Positions 1 through 8,831 of a stretch of DNA of 64,000 nucleotides are shown here, piece by piece (positions within the stretch are counted from its first letter, which is position 1; each line of letters starts with the position of its first letter). Origin of the DNA: Massilia rubra (lineage in GTDB: Bacteria > Pseudomonadota > Gammaproteobacteria > Burkholderiales > Burkholderiaceae_D); NCBI RefSeq assembly GCF_011682065.1, contig NZ_VUYU01000014.1, positions 1 to 64,000 of the forward strand, read 5' to 3'. The notes under the pieces were generated by a model. The model saw only the letters and a list, made by a program, of their open reading frames with translations, was not told where the DNA came from and ran no database searches. The position numbers and the translations under genes were made by a program.

Positions 1-179
<179 letters not shown>

Positions 180-205
180 ACATGTGATGTGTTCGGTGAC
201 GGAGG

Positions 206-266
206 TGTATCAGTTTTAAATCGCTGGCACTACGAAAACTGTATCAGTTTTAAATCGCCGTTGACA
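206..266. repeat. IS21-type right end with repeated terminal motif
   Basis: A 19-base motif (TGTATCAGTTTTAAATCGC) occurs at 206-224 and again at 240-258, 34 bases apart. The outer copy runs into CGTTGACA at 259-266. Read inward on the other strand the end begins TGTCAACGGCG, matching the TGT-starting ends and repeated transposase-binding sites known for IS21 elements. The element boundary is therefore placed at about 266. The left end is outside the window. Confidence 0.7.
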
Positions 267-344
267 TCTGTCACCATCCTGATCGTTATAGATCAGAATT
301 TGACAAGAAAAATCTGGCGAATACTTAGTTCATTGGACGACATG

Positions 345-1259
345 TCAAAGTCTGGTCATTACGAAACTGCCGCTGTGCATGGGAGCGTAATCTCTCTTGA
401 TCCAATGGCCGCGGATCGCCCCATCGGTATCAATATGACCGTCAAGGGCAAGACCACCATGCGACAATTGCGGGATAGTTTGAATATGAACTTCGTTGCC
501 ATTAAATACAGATCCCGACGCTTCTTTTAACTTATTGGCAAATCCATTGCCATCTGGAAATTCTGATGAGCTGGCTGCACTAGCAATGTTATTGCCGAAA
601 AACGGCCGCAGATCCACTTCGTACTCGCCTGATTCCTGTAAGGTGGAATTTTTAGGAACTTTTTCCCTGAATAGTCGAGTCCAAAAGCTGGTTGAAAAGT
701 GGATTGTCCCGTTGGCACTGTTGGAATTTGCCTGTACAGGCTTTCCCCGCATCAGTTGAAATGAAATTGCCCATTTTCCTTCTAGCCTGCAGCATGGCGG
801 TGCAGAACTCACCATCTCAAACATCACGGGCGTCGTCTTTCCGGCGACGACAGCCATATTCTGCTTGACGCTAATTAAATCATCGCGAGATGCGAAAACT
901 GTAACCATACCCGGCTCCAGGATATTGATTCTAAAATGTCCTGCTTCATCGGTAATGGACCCGAGAGAATTTGCCGCGACCATGACATTTTTCAACGGCC
1001 TCCCGGTTGACTTGTCGCGTACCTGTCCTTCTATATTTCCACGCGTGCGAGCGTGCTCCCTATCGCGTATAAGTTGTTGCTGCGCGACATAAGCATCCAT
1101 TTCTTTGCCCCTTGCGTCCACATCAATTGACTGAGTGGAATTTTGGCTTTTTGCGCTAGGAACCCACCATACCAAAGATAGTGCGATGGACACGGCCAAA
1201 CACTGGAGCAGACGCCTTTTTGCCGTTGACGCAACAGTTATGGGAGATGTCTTTTTCAT
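345..1259 (-). CDS. Secreted protein with carboxypeptidase-regulatory-like domain
   Basis: The 304-residue product begins with a signal peptide (KRR followed by a hydrophobic run, then SAKSQ near residue 39). Residues about 75-150 read as a carboxypeptidase-regulatory-like beta-sandwich: GQVRDKSTGRPLKNVMVAAN, then TDEAGHFRI and LEPGMVTVFAS. The remainder (about 155-304) matches no family I recognise; it contains a CC pair and ends in alternating short beta-like segments. Enzyme activity is not suggested; such domains usually act as adhesion or ligand modules on exported proteins. It sits between two insertion-sequence relics, so it may be cargo of an unstable region. Confidence 0.7.
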   Translation of the reverse strand: MKKTSPITVASTAKRRLLQCLAVSIALSLVWWVPSAKSQNSTQSIDVDARGKEMDAYVAQQQLIRDREHARTRGNIEGQVRDKSTGRPLKNVMVAANSLGSITDEAGHFRINILEPGMVTVFASRDDLISVKQNMAVVAGKTTPVMFEMVSSAPPCCRLEGKWAISFQLMRGKPVQANSNSANGTIHFSTSFWTRLFREKVPKNSTLQESGEYEVDLRPFFGNNIASAASSSEFPDGNGFANKLKEASGSVFNGNEVHIQTIPQLSHGGLALDGHIDTDGAIRGHWIKRDYAPMHSGSFVMTRL

Positions 1260-1376
1260 AATTTCATTTCATCGATGCAAGTAGTTGAGTGAGCCAGCAA
1301 ATTCACCAAGCTATAGAACTAACTAACGGGGACCTACCAGTTGAGCTGCAACGTGGCGCGCCAGTCCGAACCGCGG

Positions 1377-1585
1377 CTGGGCGAGGAGCCGCTTCGTCAA
1401 CCGCATCGGCAAGCGCGAAGAAGTTGACATGCTGCTCCATCACCTTGAACGCATCACCAAGCTTGTTCACCTTGGCTTCACGTTCGTGTTCGGTAAACAG
1501 GCTGGTCTTGATCATGAAATTAGGTCCTCAACAAGGAACAGCTATCATGCCACGGCTGGGTGGTTTTTTCGAAGCCCCCTACAGT
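1377..1585 (-). mobile_element. IS5-type transposase stump with one IS end
   Basis: An ORF starting at 1515 on the minus strand encodes MIKTSLFTEHEREAK and about 46 residues typical of the N-terminus of IS5-family transposases (TSLFT..ERE.K..KLGD, then VDEAAPRP). Similarity stops near 1377, where the reading frame runs into unrelated sequence. Upstream of the start, 1516-1585 is AT-rich and ends in a run (GGGTGGTTTTTTCGAAGCCCCC) that is plausibly the element's terminal repeat. The catalytic DDE part is absent, so the element is dead. Confidence 0.65.
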
Positions 1586-1723
1586 CAATCCAAGGAGCTT
1601 TTGGATGCACAAAACCAAGTGATTAATGAGGTAATGCGGGGGAAAATAAAATTCTGATAAGATATCGCGCGTGTCTGCTCAAACAACTGCAAAAAATCGA
1701 ATCTGGCATATTATGAGGGAAAA

Positions 1724-2119
1724 ATGGGGTATTTAACATTGTGCGGTAGTCTATTCTTACTGTCTATCTCTAGCATTGGGATAGATCTTTCAGACGAATT
1801 GGTACTGAGAAAGTCTGATCGGCGTGAAATTTGCGGGAGGGAATTGAGCGGGACCCTGTTAATCGATGTTCGAAATAAGTTGTCCATTGGCGAGGTTGCG
1901 ATCCATGATGGCAGGTATGTGGACGCGATAAAACACTTCAAAGACGGAATTTCGGCGTTGGGTCGCTTGTATCGCAGTGTGAATGTAATTGATGACAGTG
2001 GGATGAAATTCGCTCTAGGGAAAAGCAATGAGTTCGACAATGATCTGGAAGGAGCTGCGAACATTTTCCGAGGTGTGCTTGCATCACGAATCAGGATGTA
2101 TGAGAAAAAATTTAGATGA
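1724..2119 (+). CDS. Small exported hypothetical protein with TPR-like helix pair
   Basis: This 131-residue protein has a short hydrophobic N-terminus (residues 3-19) that could be a signal peptide. A segment at about 61-82, with DGRYVDAIKHFKDGISALGR, has the spacing of a single TPR-like helix pair. No catalytic motif is visible. The gene is less GC-rich than the rest of the window and lies between transposase debris and a decayed ORF, so it may be an acquired or leftover gene. Start at 1724 is chosen because it gives the full hydrophobic leader. Confidence 0.45.
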   Translation: MGYLTLCGSLFLLSISSIGIDLSDELVLRKSDRREICGRELSGTLLIDVRNKLSIGEVAIHDGRYVDAIKHFKDGISALGRLYRSVNVIDDSGMKFALGKSNEFDNDLEGAANIFRGVLASRIRMYEKKFR

Positions 2120-2535
2120 TGAGTGCAAATCCTGAAAAGTACAGTGCCAATTTATTGATGATAGTCGCATCACGTTTCCGGTAGAAAGATTGCGGACAAA
2201 TTCGAAAACGCGTTCATGCCGCATATTGAAAATATTGGCACTGTAGACGGACTGGATATTCAGCAACTATGAAAAGTGAAAATTTTCTGTTTTGTGATGA
2301 GCAATGTGAATTCAAAGATTGTCGGAACCATGTGATATAGTAAGAAATCTGAAGACGTTGACAGTCGTAACGTGCCTGGCGAATAGAATTTCAGTGATCG
2401 CCAGGCCGTTGTGGAATACCGGCATCACGGAGTTTGATCACGCTAACTGGTGGTGTTTCAGAGGGCATATAGTTGTTGATGACGTAGCGCTGCGGCTCCG
2501 GCTTTTGTTCGCCGCAGAGCGTCGTCACGGCCCAT

Positions 2536-2769
2536 ATGGCGGTCGCGGCGCAGATCGAACACGCGCATGTGAAGGCCAATGTCGAGGTGGCGGAGAAGAC
2601 ACAGCATACCCGTCACAGGGCGGATACCGACATCACATCGGAAGTGGCTGGCGGCAGATCGCGCTGAAAGCCGACGACGCCTTGCGATTAATGCGAAAAT
2701 ATCAATGTATGCGGCAGCGCCAGTCCACAAAACGTGACCGCTAGCGCCGTTACCCGTCCGGGAGACTGA
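2536..2769 (+). pseudogene. Frame-broken remnant resembling a hemagglutinin-type repeat protein
   Basis: Reading across at least two frame breaks (near 2652-2656 and 2696-2700) restores a run of the form IEHAHVKANVEVAEKTQHT, then GGQIALKADDALAINAK, then INVTA and a stop at 2767-2769. The alternating polar/hydrophobic pattern resembles beta-helical repeats of filamentous-hemagglutinin or contact-dependent toxins, or a VgrG-like C-terminal spike. No single frame covers it, so it is treated as a relic. It sits directly upstream of the type VI effector genes. Confidence 0.35.
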
Positions 2770-2841
2770 GATCACCGTCGCCATGATCGCCGCTGATGGT
2801 TACCTCCCAAAAAATGAATCTTGATGAAAGAACCGTGAATA

Positions 2842-3669
2842 ATGCCTTACCACGCTAATTACGCGACCCTTGAGCTGCCGGCGCAGCTCAAGAACAAGAC
2901 CATGCACATGTTCACCCTGAGCGACGATGGACCGAGCGAGTTCAGCGTGGCCATGTCGCAGGCGGATGCGCAAGGCAACGACTCGCTGATCAACTTCGCG
3001 CAACGTCTCGCCGCCGAACTGGAGCAGGCGTTGCCCGCATTTCGCCTGATCAGCACCATCGAGCGGACACTGGACGATACACCCGCCATCGAGCTTTCCT
3101 ACTGTTGGCACAGCGACGGCAACACGATGCACCAGCGCCAGGCGATCACAATGTTGCCGCGTACCGAAGCGGGAGACGTGCAGGCACTGCTGATCGCCGC
3201 AACCTGTCTCAAACCTTTCACTGACGAATGGAATGCCGCCTTCGATGGCATGTTGGGCAGCATCAAGTTGCGCCACAAGATGGCGCCCGTGATCGGTGAG
3301 GCCGCCAGTACCGTGCCAGCGCGCGCATCGACCGTGTTTGCGCTGTCCGAGCGCCGCCGTACCCTGCACGCGTTCGCCGACCATGACGAGGCCTGCCGCA
3401 AAACCGACGCGCACGAAGTGGAGCACGAGGCCTGGGCTTTCTTCGACGCCGCCGGCACGCCATTGCATCCCAATTTTGTGGCGTCCGATAACGGAACCTC
3501 GCGACGCAAGGCCGGCAGCTACGTGCTCGAAAAACGCCCCGAACGTGCCGCGCCAACCCTGCGCGCGCAGTTGTACCAGGCCTCGATGTTCGTGGCCGGG
3601 TCGGCAGCCGTGCGCCTGTCCAGCATCGCCGATGTTCAGGCCATGCTCGACCAGTCGGCGGAGGGTTAA
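2842..3669 (+). CDS. Type VI effector chaperone, Eag/DUF1795 (DcrB-like), with C-terminal extension
   Basis: Residues 1-145 match the DcrB/DUF1795 fold used by Eag chaperones, which bind and stabilise the membrane-inserting segment of PAAR-type type VI effectors (knowledge of the family). The product is 275 residues, roughly double a usual Eag protein. A second block (about 158-275; STVFALSERRRTLHAF, then FFDAAGTPLHP and KAGSYVLEKRPERAAP) is of unknown role. The gene ends 2 bases before the PAAR effector, so the two are almost certainly co-transcribed. A paralogue lies at 5710-6537, and the extension is conserved in it. Confidence 0.8.
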   Translation: MPYHANYATLELPAQLKNKTMHMFTLSDDGPSEFSVAMSQADAQGNDSLINFAQRLAAELEQALPAFRLISTIERTLDDTPAIELSYCWHSDGNTMHQRQAITMLPRTEAGDVQALLIAATCLKPFTDEWNAAFDGMLGSIKLRHKMAPVIGEAASTVPARASTVFALSERRRTLHAFADHDEACRKTDAHEVEHEAWAFFDAAGTPLHPNFVASDNGTSRRKAGSYVLEKRPERAAPTLRAQLYQASMFVAGSAAVRLSSIADVQAMLDQSAEG

Positions 3670-3671
3670 GC

Positions 3672-5048
3672 ATGCCTCAAGCAGCACGACTGGGTGATCC
3701 GATCGGTCACACGCCACCGGGCGACGGTCCGAAGGCAAGCGGCGGGGGCGACAAGACCGGCAAGATCATCGGACCTTGTTCCGGCAATGTCTTCACCAAC
3801 GGCATCAAGGCCGCGCGGGCGCACGTCGACGAGACGGTGTGCTCGAAACACAACCAGGCCCCGCCGCCAATTGCGACCGGCAGCCCGAAGGTCTTCATCA
3901 ACGGTTTGCCGGCGGCCAGGGTGAGCGACAAAATTGCCTGCGGCGCTTTCATTATCGAGGGCTCACCCAATGTGTTCATTGGCGGCGGTGGCGTGCAGAC
4001 CGATCCGATCATGCCAGAGGGCACTATTTCGCCAGAGGTGGAACTGGCGTTGACGGTGGCGCAGGCCGGGGCTGCCGCCATATTGAAAGTCCCGATCGGC
4101 AATCTGCTCGCTTTGATTCCGCGTAAGGCGTTAAGCGATACGCTCGCTTCCGGCTTGTCGAATCTGCCCCAGGCGTTAAAGCCGGATGCGCTGTATGCCA
4201 TCGGCGGGGGGTACGACCCACAGGATTTGCGCGAAGCGGGGTATCCGGAAGATGCCCGGTTCATTGAGCAGCCAACAGGCAAGGATGGGCGACTGATCGA
4301 AGGAACCGGTGCTGCGAAGAAGGACCGGCCTGACTACGACCCGAATGCCCTGAGTCGCCAGACATATCCTTTGGGTAGCGAGGCGGATGAAAAGCTGTCG
4401 AAGTTAATGGCGCAAGTCGATAAGAAGGTGCCTAAAAACAACTCGCCAGCATTGATAACGGAGATTCAGACCTCGCTCGGGATGGAAGGTAAAAAAGTCA
4501 CCGGTTTTCTCGATACCAATACTTATCGCGCTATGCGTGATTGGAAGGTCGACATTGAGGACAAACGAACACGTGGAATTGCAGATACGCTCATGACGCA
4601 ATCTATTCGTCCCGCACTGAAAGATGTGGGTCTGTCATCAACTTCGATGGAGAATTTGCTGTTGGGTACTGCGATTCATGAGAGCGGCGATTTTCAACAT
4701 AGAAAACAAGCGCCGGGGCCGGCATTGAGTCTGTTTCAGATTGAGCCGGATACCGCCAATTTCTATATGGAAAAGTTAAAAAAGAGCGATGCGGAAATGT
4801 ACAAGAAACTAAGTGCTATGGGCTCAGGAAATATGAAAGCCGATTTGGCCGGAAACGACAAGTTTGCAGCAGCGATGGCGGCAGTCATTTACGATGACCG
4901 ATTAGACAGTCGGAATATGAAGATGCCTGCCGGCGACGATGTCCGTGGATTGGGGGGCGTATGGAAAAAACTTTACAATACGTCGGCTGGAAAAGGAACT
5001 GTTGAACAGTACGTTTCCGAATGGAATGACGTGTTTAAGAAGAAATAA
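3672..5048 (+). CDS. Type VI secretion PAAR effector with lysozyme/transglycosylase-like C-terminus
   Basis: The 458-residue protein starts with a prePAAR motif (AARLGDPIGHTPP), followed by a PAAR domain to about residue 110 (SPKVFINGLPAARVSD, SPNVFIGG). A hydrophobic stretch at about 118-150 is a candidate membrane segment for the Eag chaperone to mask. Residues about 255-295 look like a peptidoglycan-binding module (EIQTSLGMEGKKVTGFLDTN). Residues about 315-458 look like a lysozyme-fold domain: TAIHESGDF carries the likely catalytic Glu, followed by GPALSLFQIEP, as in transglycosylase/muramidase families. The inferred role is delivery into competitors' periplasm to cut cell wall. Confidence 0.8.
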   Translation: MPQAARLGDPIGHTPPGDGPKASGGGDKTGKIIGPCSGNVFTNGIKAARAHVDETVCSKHNQAPPPIATGSPKVFINGLPAARVSDKIACGAFIIEGSPNVFIGGGGVQTDPIMPEGTISPEVELALTVAQAGAAAILKVPIGNLLALIPRKALSDTLASGLSNLPQALKPDALYAIGGGYDPQDLREAGYPEDARFIEQPTGKDGRLIEGTGAAKKDRPDYDPNALSRQTYPLGSEADEKLSKLMAQVDKKVPKNNSPALITEIQTSLGMEGKKVTGFLDTNTYRAMRDWKVDIEDKRTRGIADTLMTQSIRPALKDVGLSSTSMENLLLGTAIHESGDFQHRKQAPGPALSLFQIEPDTANFYMEKLKKSDAEMYKKLSAMGSGNMKADLAGNDKFAAAMAAVIYDDRLDSRNMKMPAGDDVRGLGGVWKKLYNTSAGKGTVEQYVSEWNDVFKKK

Positions 5049-5050
5049 CT

Positions 5051-5620
5051 GTGCATAAAATAATCGCTTTGCTGGCTGCCTTGGTAGCCGCTACTCCCGC
5101 ACTCGGTGCGAAGGACTTGGCTTTCCCTATTATTGAGAGCAAGAAGTTAGTTATTGACGGGAGTGAGTTTGAGCTCGGTTTGTACAGCGCAAATGATAAA
5201 TCGGCCACTAACTTCGTCTATGCTGTGTACAGGGATGGTTTTCTGCTTAAAATAGGCGCTTTGGATGGCGCGGCGCCGGCTATCGTTCCGGCTGGCAAAT
5301 TCCAATTGCCGCCGAGTCTTATCGGCATACAATTTATACAGGGCGGACACCAGCGCACGCTGAAGTATTTTTCTTTTCATAGCGATGAAGTCAAAGAGGT
5401 CGGCTCAATCGGCACCAACTCTGCATGCATATTTCAAAGGCCAGGAAAGAATGGCGTACTTGAATCTGTTGATGAGGACCGAGGAAACCTTACCCTGACG
5501 ACGTATAAGGTGGAGGCGGCCAAAATTCGAAAACTCGGATCAACCAAGGTATCGGCTTCGCAGACCGCCGTCGTCACCGATCTATGCGAAAAGCATAATT
5601 TGCTTCTCAGATCGCAATAG
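5051..5620 (+). CDS. Secreted candidate immunity protein for the PAAR effector
   Basis: The start is GTG at 5051, 3 bases after the effector stop. The 189-residue product has a clean signal peptide (HKIIALLAALVAATPALGA, cleavage near 20) and no membrane segment afterwards. A periplasmic protein immediately after a cell-wall-targeting type VI effector is the standard position of its immunity partner; that is the basis of the call, since no known immunity family is recognised. Two cysteines at about 126 and 179 could form a disulfide. The frame is less GC-rich than surrounding genes, as is common for effector-immunity pairs. Confidence 0.6.
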   Translation: MHKIIALLAALVAATPALGAKDLAFPIIESKKLVIDGSEFELGLYSANDKSATNFVYAVYRDGFLLKIGALDGAAPAIVPAGKFQLPPSLIGIQFIQGGHQRTLKYFSFHSDEVKEVGSIGTNSACIFQRPGKNGVLESVDEDRGNLTLTTYKVEAAKIRKLGSTKVSASQTAVVTDLCEKHNLLLRSQ

Positions 5621-5709
5621 CCATCGCGATTCCGCATCCTTTATCTGTGCGGGACCATGGAAAATTTATGCGCGGCGCAGTTACATCAAGATGAAAGCCC
5701 TATCAAAAC

Positions 5710-6537
5710 ATGCCATATCATGCCGATCACGCGATCTTCGAGCTTCCGGCGCAGCTCAAGGACAAGACCATGCACGTGTTCACGCTCGGCGATGAGGGGC
5801 CGAGCGAGTTCAGCGTGGTCATGTCGCACGCGGATGCGCAGGGCGACGATTCCCTGGTCAATTTCGCTAACCGCCTCGTGGGCGAACTGGGCAAGGCTTT
5901 GCCCGGCTTCCGCCTCATGAGCACCTTGGAGCTGAGCCTGGACAATACGCCAGCCATCGAGCTCGACTACCGCTGGCGTAGCGAAGGCATCATGATGCAC
6001 CAGCGCCAGGTGATGGCGATGATTCCCGGCGCCGAATCGGGCGCAGTGCAAGCCCTGCTGATCGCTGCAACCTGCCGCAGCGCCTTCACCGACGCATGGA
6101 ATGACGCCTTCGATGAGATGCTCGATAGCGTGAGGCTGCGCCACAACAATGCCTCCGGGGCCGGCGCGGCGCTCAAGGCGGCGGCGCCCCTCGCATCGAC
6201 CGTGTTTGCGCTGTCCGAGCGCCGCCGCACCCTGCACGCGTTTGCGGACCACGACGAAGCGTGCCGCAAGATCGATGCGCGCGAAGTGGAACAGGACGCC
6301 TGGAGATTCTTCGACGCCGCCGGCACGCCATTGCATCCTGATTTTGTGGTGCCCAATAGCGGCACGTTGTGGCGCAAGGCTGGCAGCTATGTGCTCGAGA
6401 GGCGCCCCGAGCGCGCCGCGCCATCGCTGCGCACGCAGCTGTACCAGGCGTCGATGTTTGTGGCGGGGTCGCCGCTGGTGCGCCTGTCCAGCATTGCCGA
6501 GGTCCAGGCCATGCTCGCGCAGTCGGCGTCGTGTTAA
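5710..6537 (+). CDS. Second Eag/DUF1795 chaperone paralogue, no effector attached
   Basis: This 275-residue protein is a close full-length copy of the product of 2842-3669. Both share PYHA...LELPAQLK-like N-termini and the long C-terminal block (STVFALSERRRTLHAFADHD is identical). The copy therefore kept the extra domain. No PAAR or VgrG gene follows it; instead a membrane-anchored protein starts 24 bases downstream. Either the effector was lost or this chaperone serves an effector elsewhere. Gene conversion or recent duplication is likely given the high identity at DNA level. Confidence 0.8.
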   Translation: MPYHADHAIFELPAQLKDKTMHVFTLGDEGPSEFSVVMSHADAQGDDSLVNFANRLVGELGKALPGFRLMSTLELSLDNTPAIELDYRWRSEGIMMHQRQVMAMIPGAESGAVQALLIAATCRSAFTDAWNDAFDEMLDSVRLRHNNASGAGAALKAAAPLASTVFALSERRRTLHAFADHDEACRKIDAREVEQDAWRFFDAAGTPLHPDFVVPNSGTLWRKAGSYVLERRPERAAPSLRTQLYQASMFVAGSPLVRLSSIAEVQAMLAQSASC

Positions 6538-6561
6538 TCCGTCCTCAATCGGGAAGGTAAT

Positions 6562-7050
6562 ATGCGCCGCTTTGTTTGTTTTCTCGCTCTTGGCATCTGC
6601 GCCGCCGGTATCTGGGTACTCAGGCCGTATCTATTCCTTCCCAGCGGGACCGCGACAATCAGTTGGTGGTATGCCGCTGACACGTTTCAGCAGTGTTCGC
6701 GCGATGTTCCTGATGAGCACAGCAACTACTGGATACCAACCGCCGAACACATCGCCGATCTGGAAATGCAGATGGCGGGAGTGATGTCCGAACGCGAGCG
6801 CGCCGGTTTGCAAATACCCAATCCCGGTCTGCGCTTCAACGGCCAGTACATCGGCTTTACCCGCAAGGGCGTACGCTATATCTACGGAAATTTCTTCCCC
6901 AGTTATGTATCTGAGGTTCGCTGGACGTCGGAATGGTCGCCTTTTGAAAAGCCCATCATTGTGTGCGACGGTGGACGCAATTTCTGGGGAATCGTCTATA
7001 ACCCGGCAACCACGGAAATAGAGCAGCCGCTATTCAATGGCGCCGGATAG
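6562..7050 (+). CDS. Membrane-anchored hypothetical protein, possible orphan immunity protein
   Basis: The 162-residue product has one N-terminal hydrophobic helix (about residues 4-27) and a soluble remainder rich in aromatic residues (SWWYAADTFQQCS, then FTRKGVRYIYGNFFPSYV). A good ribosome site (GGAAGG) precedes the ATG at 6562. It follows the second Eag gene in the position where the first set carries effector and immunity genes, which suggests an immunity role left behind after effector loss. No family is recognised and function is unproven. Confidence 0.55.
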   Translation: MRRFVCFLALGICAAGIWVLRPYLFLPSGTATISWWYAADTFQQCSRDVPDEHSNYWIPTAEHIADLEMQMAGVMSERERAGLQIPNPGLRFNGQYIGFTRKGVRYIYGNFFPSYVSEVRWTSEWSPFEKPIIVCDGGRNFWGIVYNPATTEIEQPLFNGAG

Positions 7051-7137
7051 AATCACGTTTTCATGTGGCGCGATCGCCGGCGTACGATATGATGCAAAGA
7101 CGTTGGCATTCAACTGTAGCCGGATTGTGGGAGGAGG

Positions 7138-7587
7138 GTGGAAACTGAACGTTCATCATATCGCGCATGCAAGATCACCCGCATGGCGGCCACGCTCCTG
7201 CTTTGCGCAGGTATTGTCGGCATCAGCGGGCAAGCCCATGCATTGCAGCCGATACCTAATTTCTTTATCCGCGTGAAAAACGCAACGGCCCATAAGATCG
7301 CCATTTGCAGCGCCGATCTCAAGGTGTGCGAAACCATCAATCCCAGTGGCTCCTACGTTGATGCCCGTGCCACCGCACTTCCCAAGGTGGCCGATCTTGG
7401 CCCCTGGATAGCGGACACCGTCGTAAAAACATGCAACCGGATTATCCCTGCGCAGACATTAATCAACGCGCCACGCATCGTCGAGGACTGGCGCTCACTC
7501 ACCATTCACCTGGTGATATCAACGGAAAGTACCGAGCGCGAGTGCGCTGCAACCGCGCGTAGCAATTCATACCCGGCGGTGCGTTGA
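7138..7587 (+). CDS. Small secreted hypothetical protein
   Basis: A GTG at 7138, overlapping a purine-rich GGGAGGAGG run, gives a 149-residue product whose first 35 residues form a plausible signal peptide (basic YRACKITR, hydrophobic core, cleavage near AHA). The in-frame ATG at 7183 would give a leader without a basic start, so GTG is preferred, although its spacing to the purine run is short. The mature part has four cysteines (about residues 58, 64, 101 and 138) that could form two disulfides. It is third in line after the orphan Eag gene; no family recognised. Confidence 0.45.
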   Translation: METERSSYRACKITRMAATLLLCAGIVGISGQAHALQPIPNFFIRVKNATAHKIAICSADLKVCETINPSGSYVDARATALPKVADLGPWIADTVVKTCNRIIPAQTLINAPRIVEDWRSLTIHLVISTESTERECAATARSNSYPAVR

Positions 7588-7729
7588 AATCGGCGGTTCC
7601 AATGGCCGGATGCGGGCTGGTCCCGGGCGCCTCAGCATTCGCTGGACACCGGCGCCGCGCGACCTTACACTCGCCGTTGTCACTCATGCATTTCCCGCGC
7701 GGGCAATAACCTCACCAAGAAAATCGATC

Positions 7730-8641
7730 ATGCCAATGTCATTTTTTGCGCAAATGCGCCTGTGCACCGGCATCGCGGCGCTGTTTTTGGTCGCGCCATC
7801 GCACGCGGCTACCGAATGCCCGCTCCTGAGTACAGCCGAGGTCGCAGCGGCTTTCGCCGATCCCGGCGCGCGCGTGGAATCGGCCGATCCGAGTGGCACC
7901 TGCGTCTGGAAACTGTCCGACGACACGACGCTCATTTCCTCGTTTTACAAACACCCCGGTCCCGCTGAAACGAAAGAAGCCTTCGATGCCTGGAAAGTGG
8001 GGTACACGGCGGACTTCCCCCGCGCGGGCCGTACGCCGCCGATTGGCAAGGGCGCGTATTTCGGCATGCGGCCGGCATCGCAACACCTCAGCGAGGCAGC
8101 CCTGCTGACGACGCAGGGCAACAGCATCCTGATACTGAGCTACATCCGCAACAGCGAGCAAACCGCGCCGGATAAATTGGCCGTGCCGATCCTCGCGCTG
8201 GGCAAGCAAGCCATCGCACGCTCCGGCAAAGCCGAGCAATCCTTCGGTCAATGCGAATGGTTCAGCGAAGCCGAAGCGCGCGGCTTTCTCGGAAAAGGAG
8301 CGCTGAAAATCCACCGTTCCGGTCCCAACTGGTGCGCCGCATCGGTCGAGGGCAGCCGCGCCTCGCTGGTGGTGCAGGTATCGGACCACGTCATCGATGA
8401 AAAACTGGGGCGCGACGCGCCGGGATCGGACATGTGCAAGGTCGTCCTGATGCCGCAATTCGGCGCCCGGGGCGTCGCTGAATATGCCTGCGTCAAACCC
8501 ATGAATCAGATGATGAAAATCGCGTTCAACGTCAATGACAAGCAGGTGGAAATCAGCGTGCAGCCGCTTGGGCGCGATGCCAACGAAGCCGATTTGAAAC
8601 CGCTGACCGCGATTGCGCAGCGCGCCTACGAGCGTTTCTGA
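7730..8641 (+). CDS. Secreted hypothetical protein with two repeated halves
   Basis: From ATG 7730 (or 7736) the product is about 303 residues with a signal peptide ending near PSHAA. The two halves look related: each opens with a Cys and an acidic-helix motif (TECPLLSTAEVAAAF near residue 25; FGQCEWFSEAEARGFLG near 170) followed by a W/C-containing strand (GTCVWKL; PNWCAAS). This suggests tandem copies of one domain of about 130 residues. No enzyme motif is seen. It closes the run of exported genes after the orphan chaperone. Confidence 0.6.
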   Translation: MPMSFFAQMRLCTGIAALFLVAPSHAATECPLLSTAEVAAAFADPGARVESADPSGTCVWKLSDDTTLISSFYKHPGPAETKEAFDAWKVGYTADFPRAGRTPPIGKGAYFGMRPASQHLSEAALLTTQGNSILILSYIRNSEQTAPDKLAVPILALGKQAIARSGKAEQSFGQCEWFSEAEARGFLGKGALKIHRSGPNWCAASVEGSRASLVVQVSDHVIDEKLGRDAPGSDMCKVVLMPQFGARGVAEYACVKPMNQMMKIAFNVNDKQVEISVQPLGRDANEADLKPLTAIAQRAYERF

Positions 8642-8831
8642 ACTTCTTTTCAAGACAAGCACCCATGCTCGACTGGCTTTTTACTTCACCCACAGTCTGT
8701 GGTGGCTGACCCTGCTGCATATCGGCTTGCCGCTGTTCGGCACCATCAGCGTCGTCACGGGCTGTCGCGCTGAAACTCCGGCCGGCGCCAATGGCTGACG
8801 CGATGCGCCGCCATTGACCCGCACCGCCGGC

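Noticed and set aside
8613-8798. Small plus-strand ORF after the secreted two-half protein
   Set aside because: No ribosome site, overlaps the previous gene, no recognisable product.
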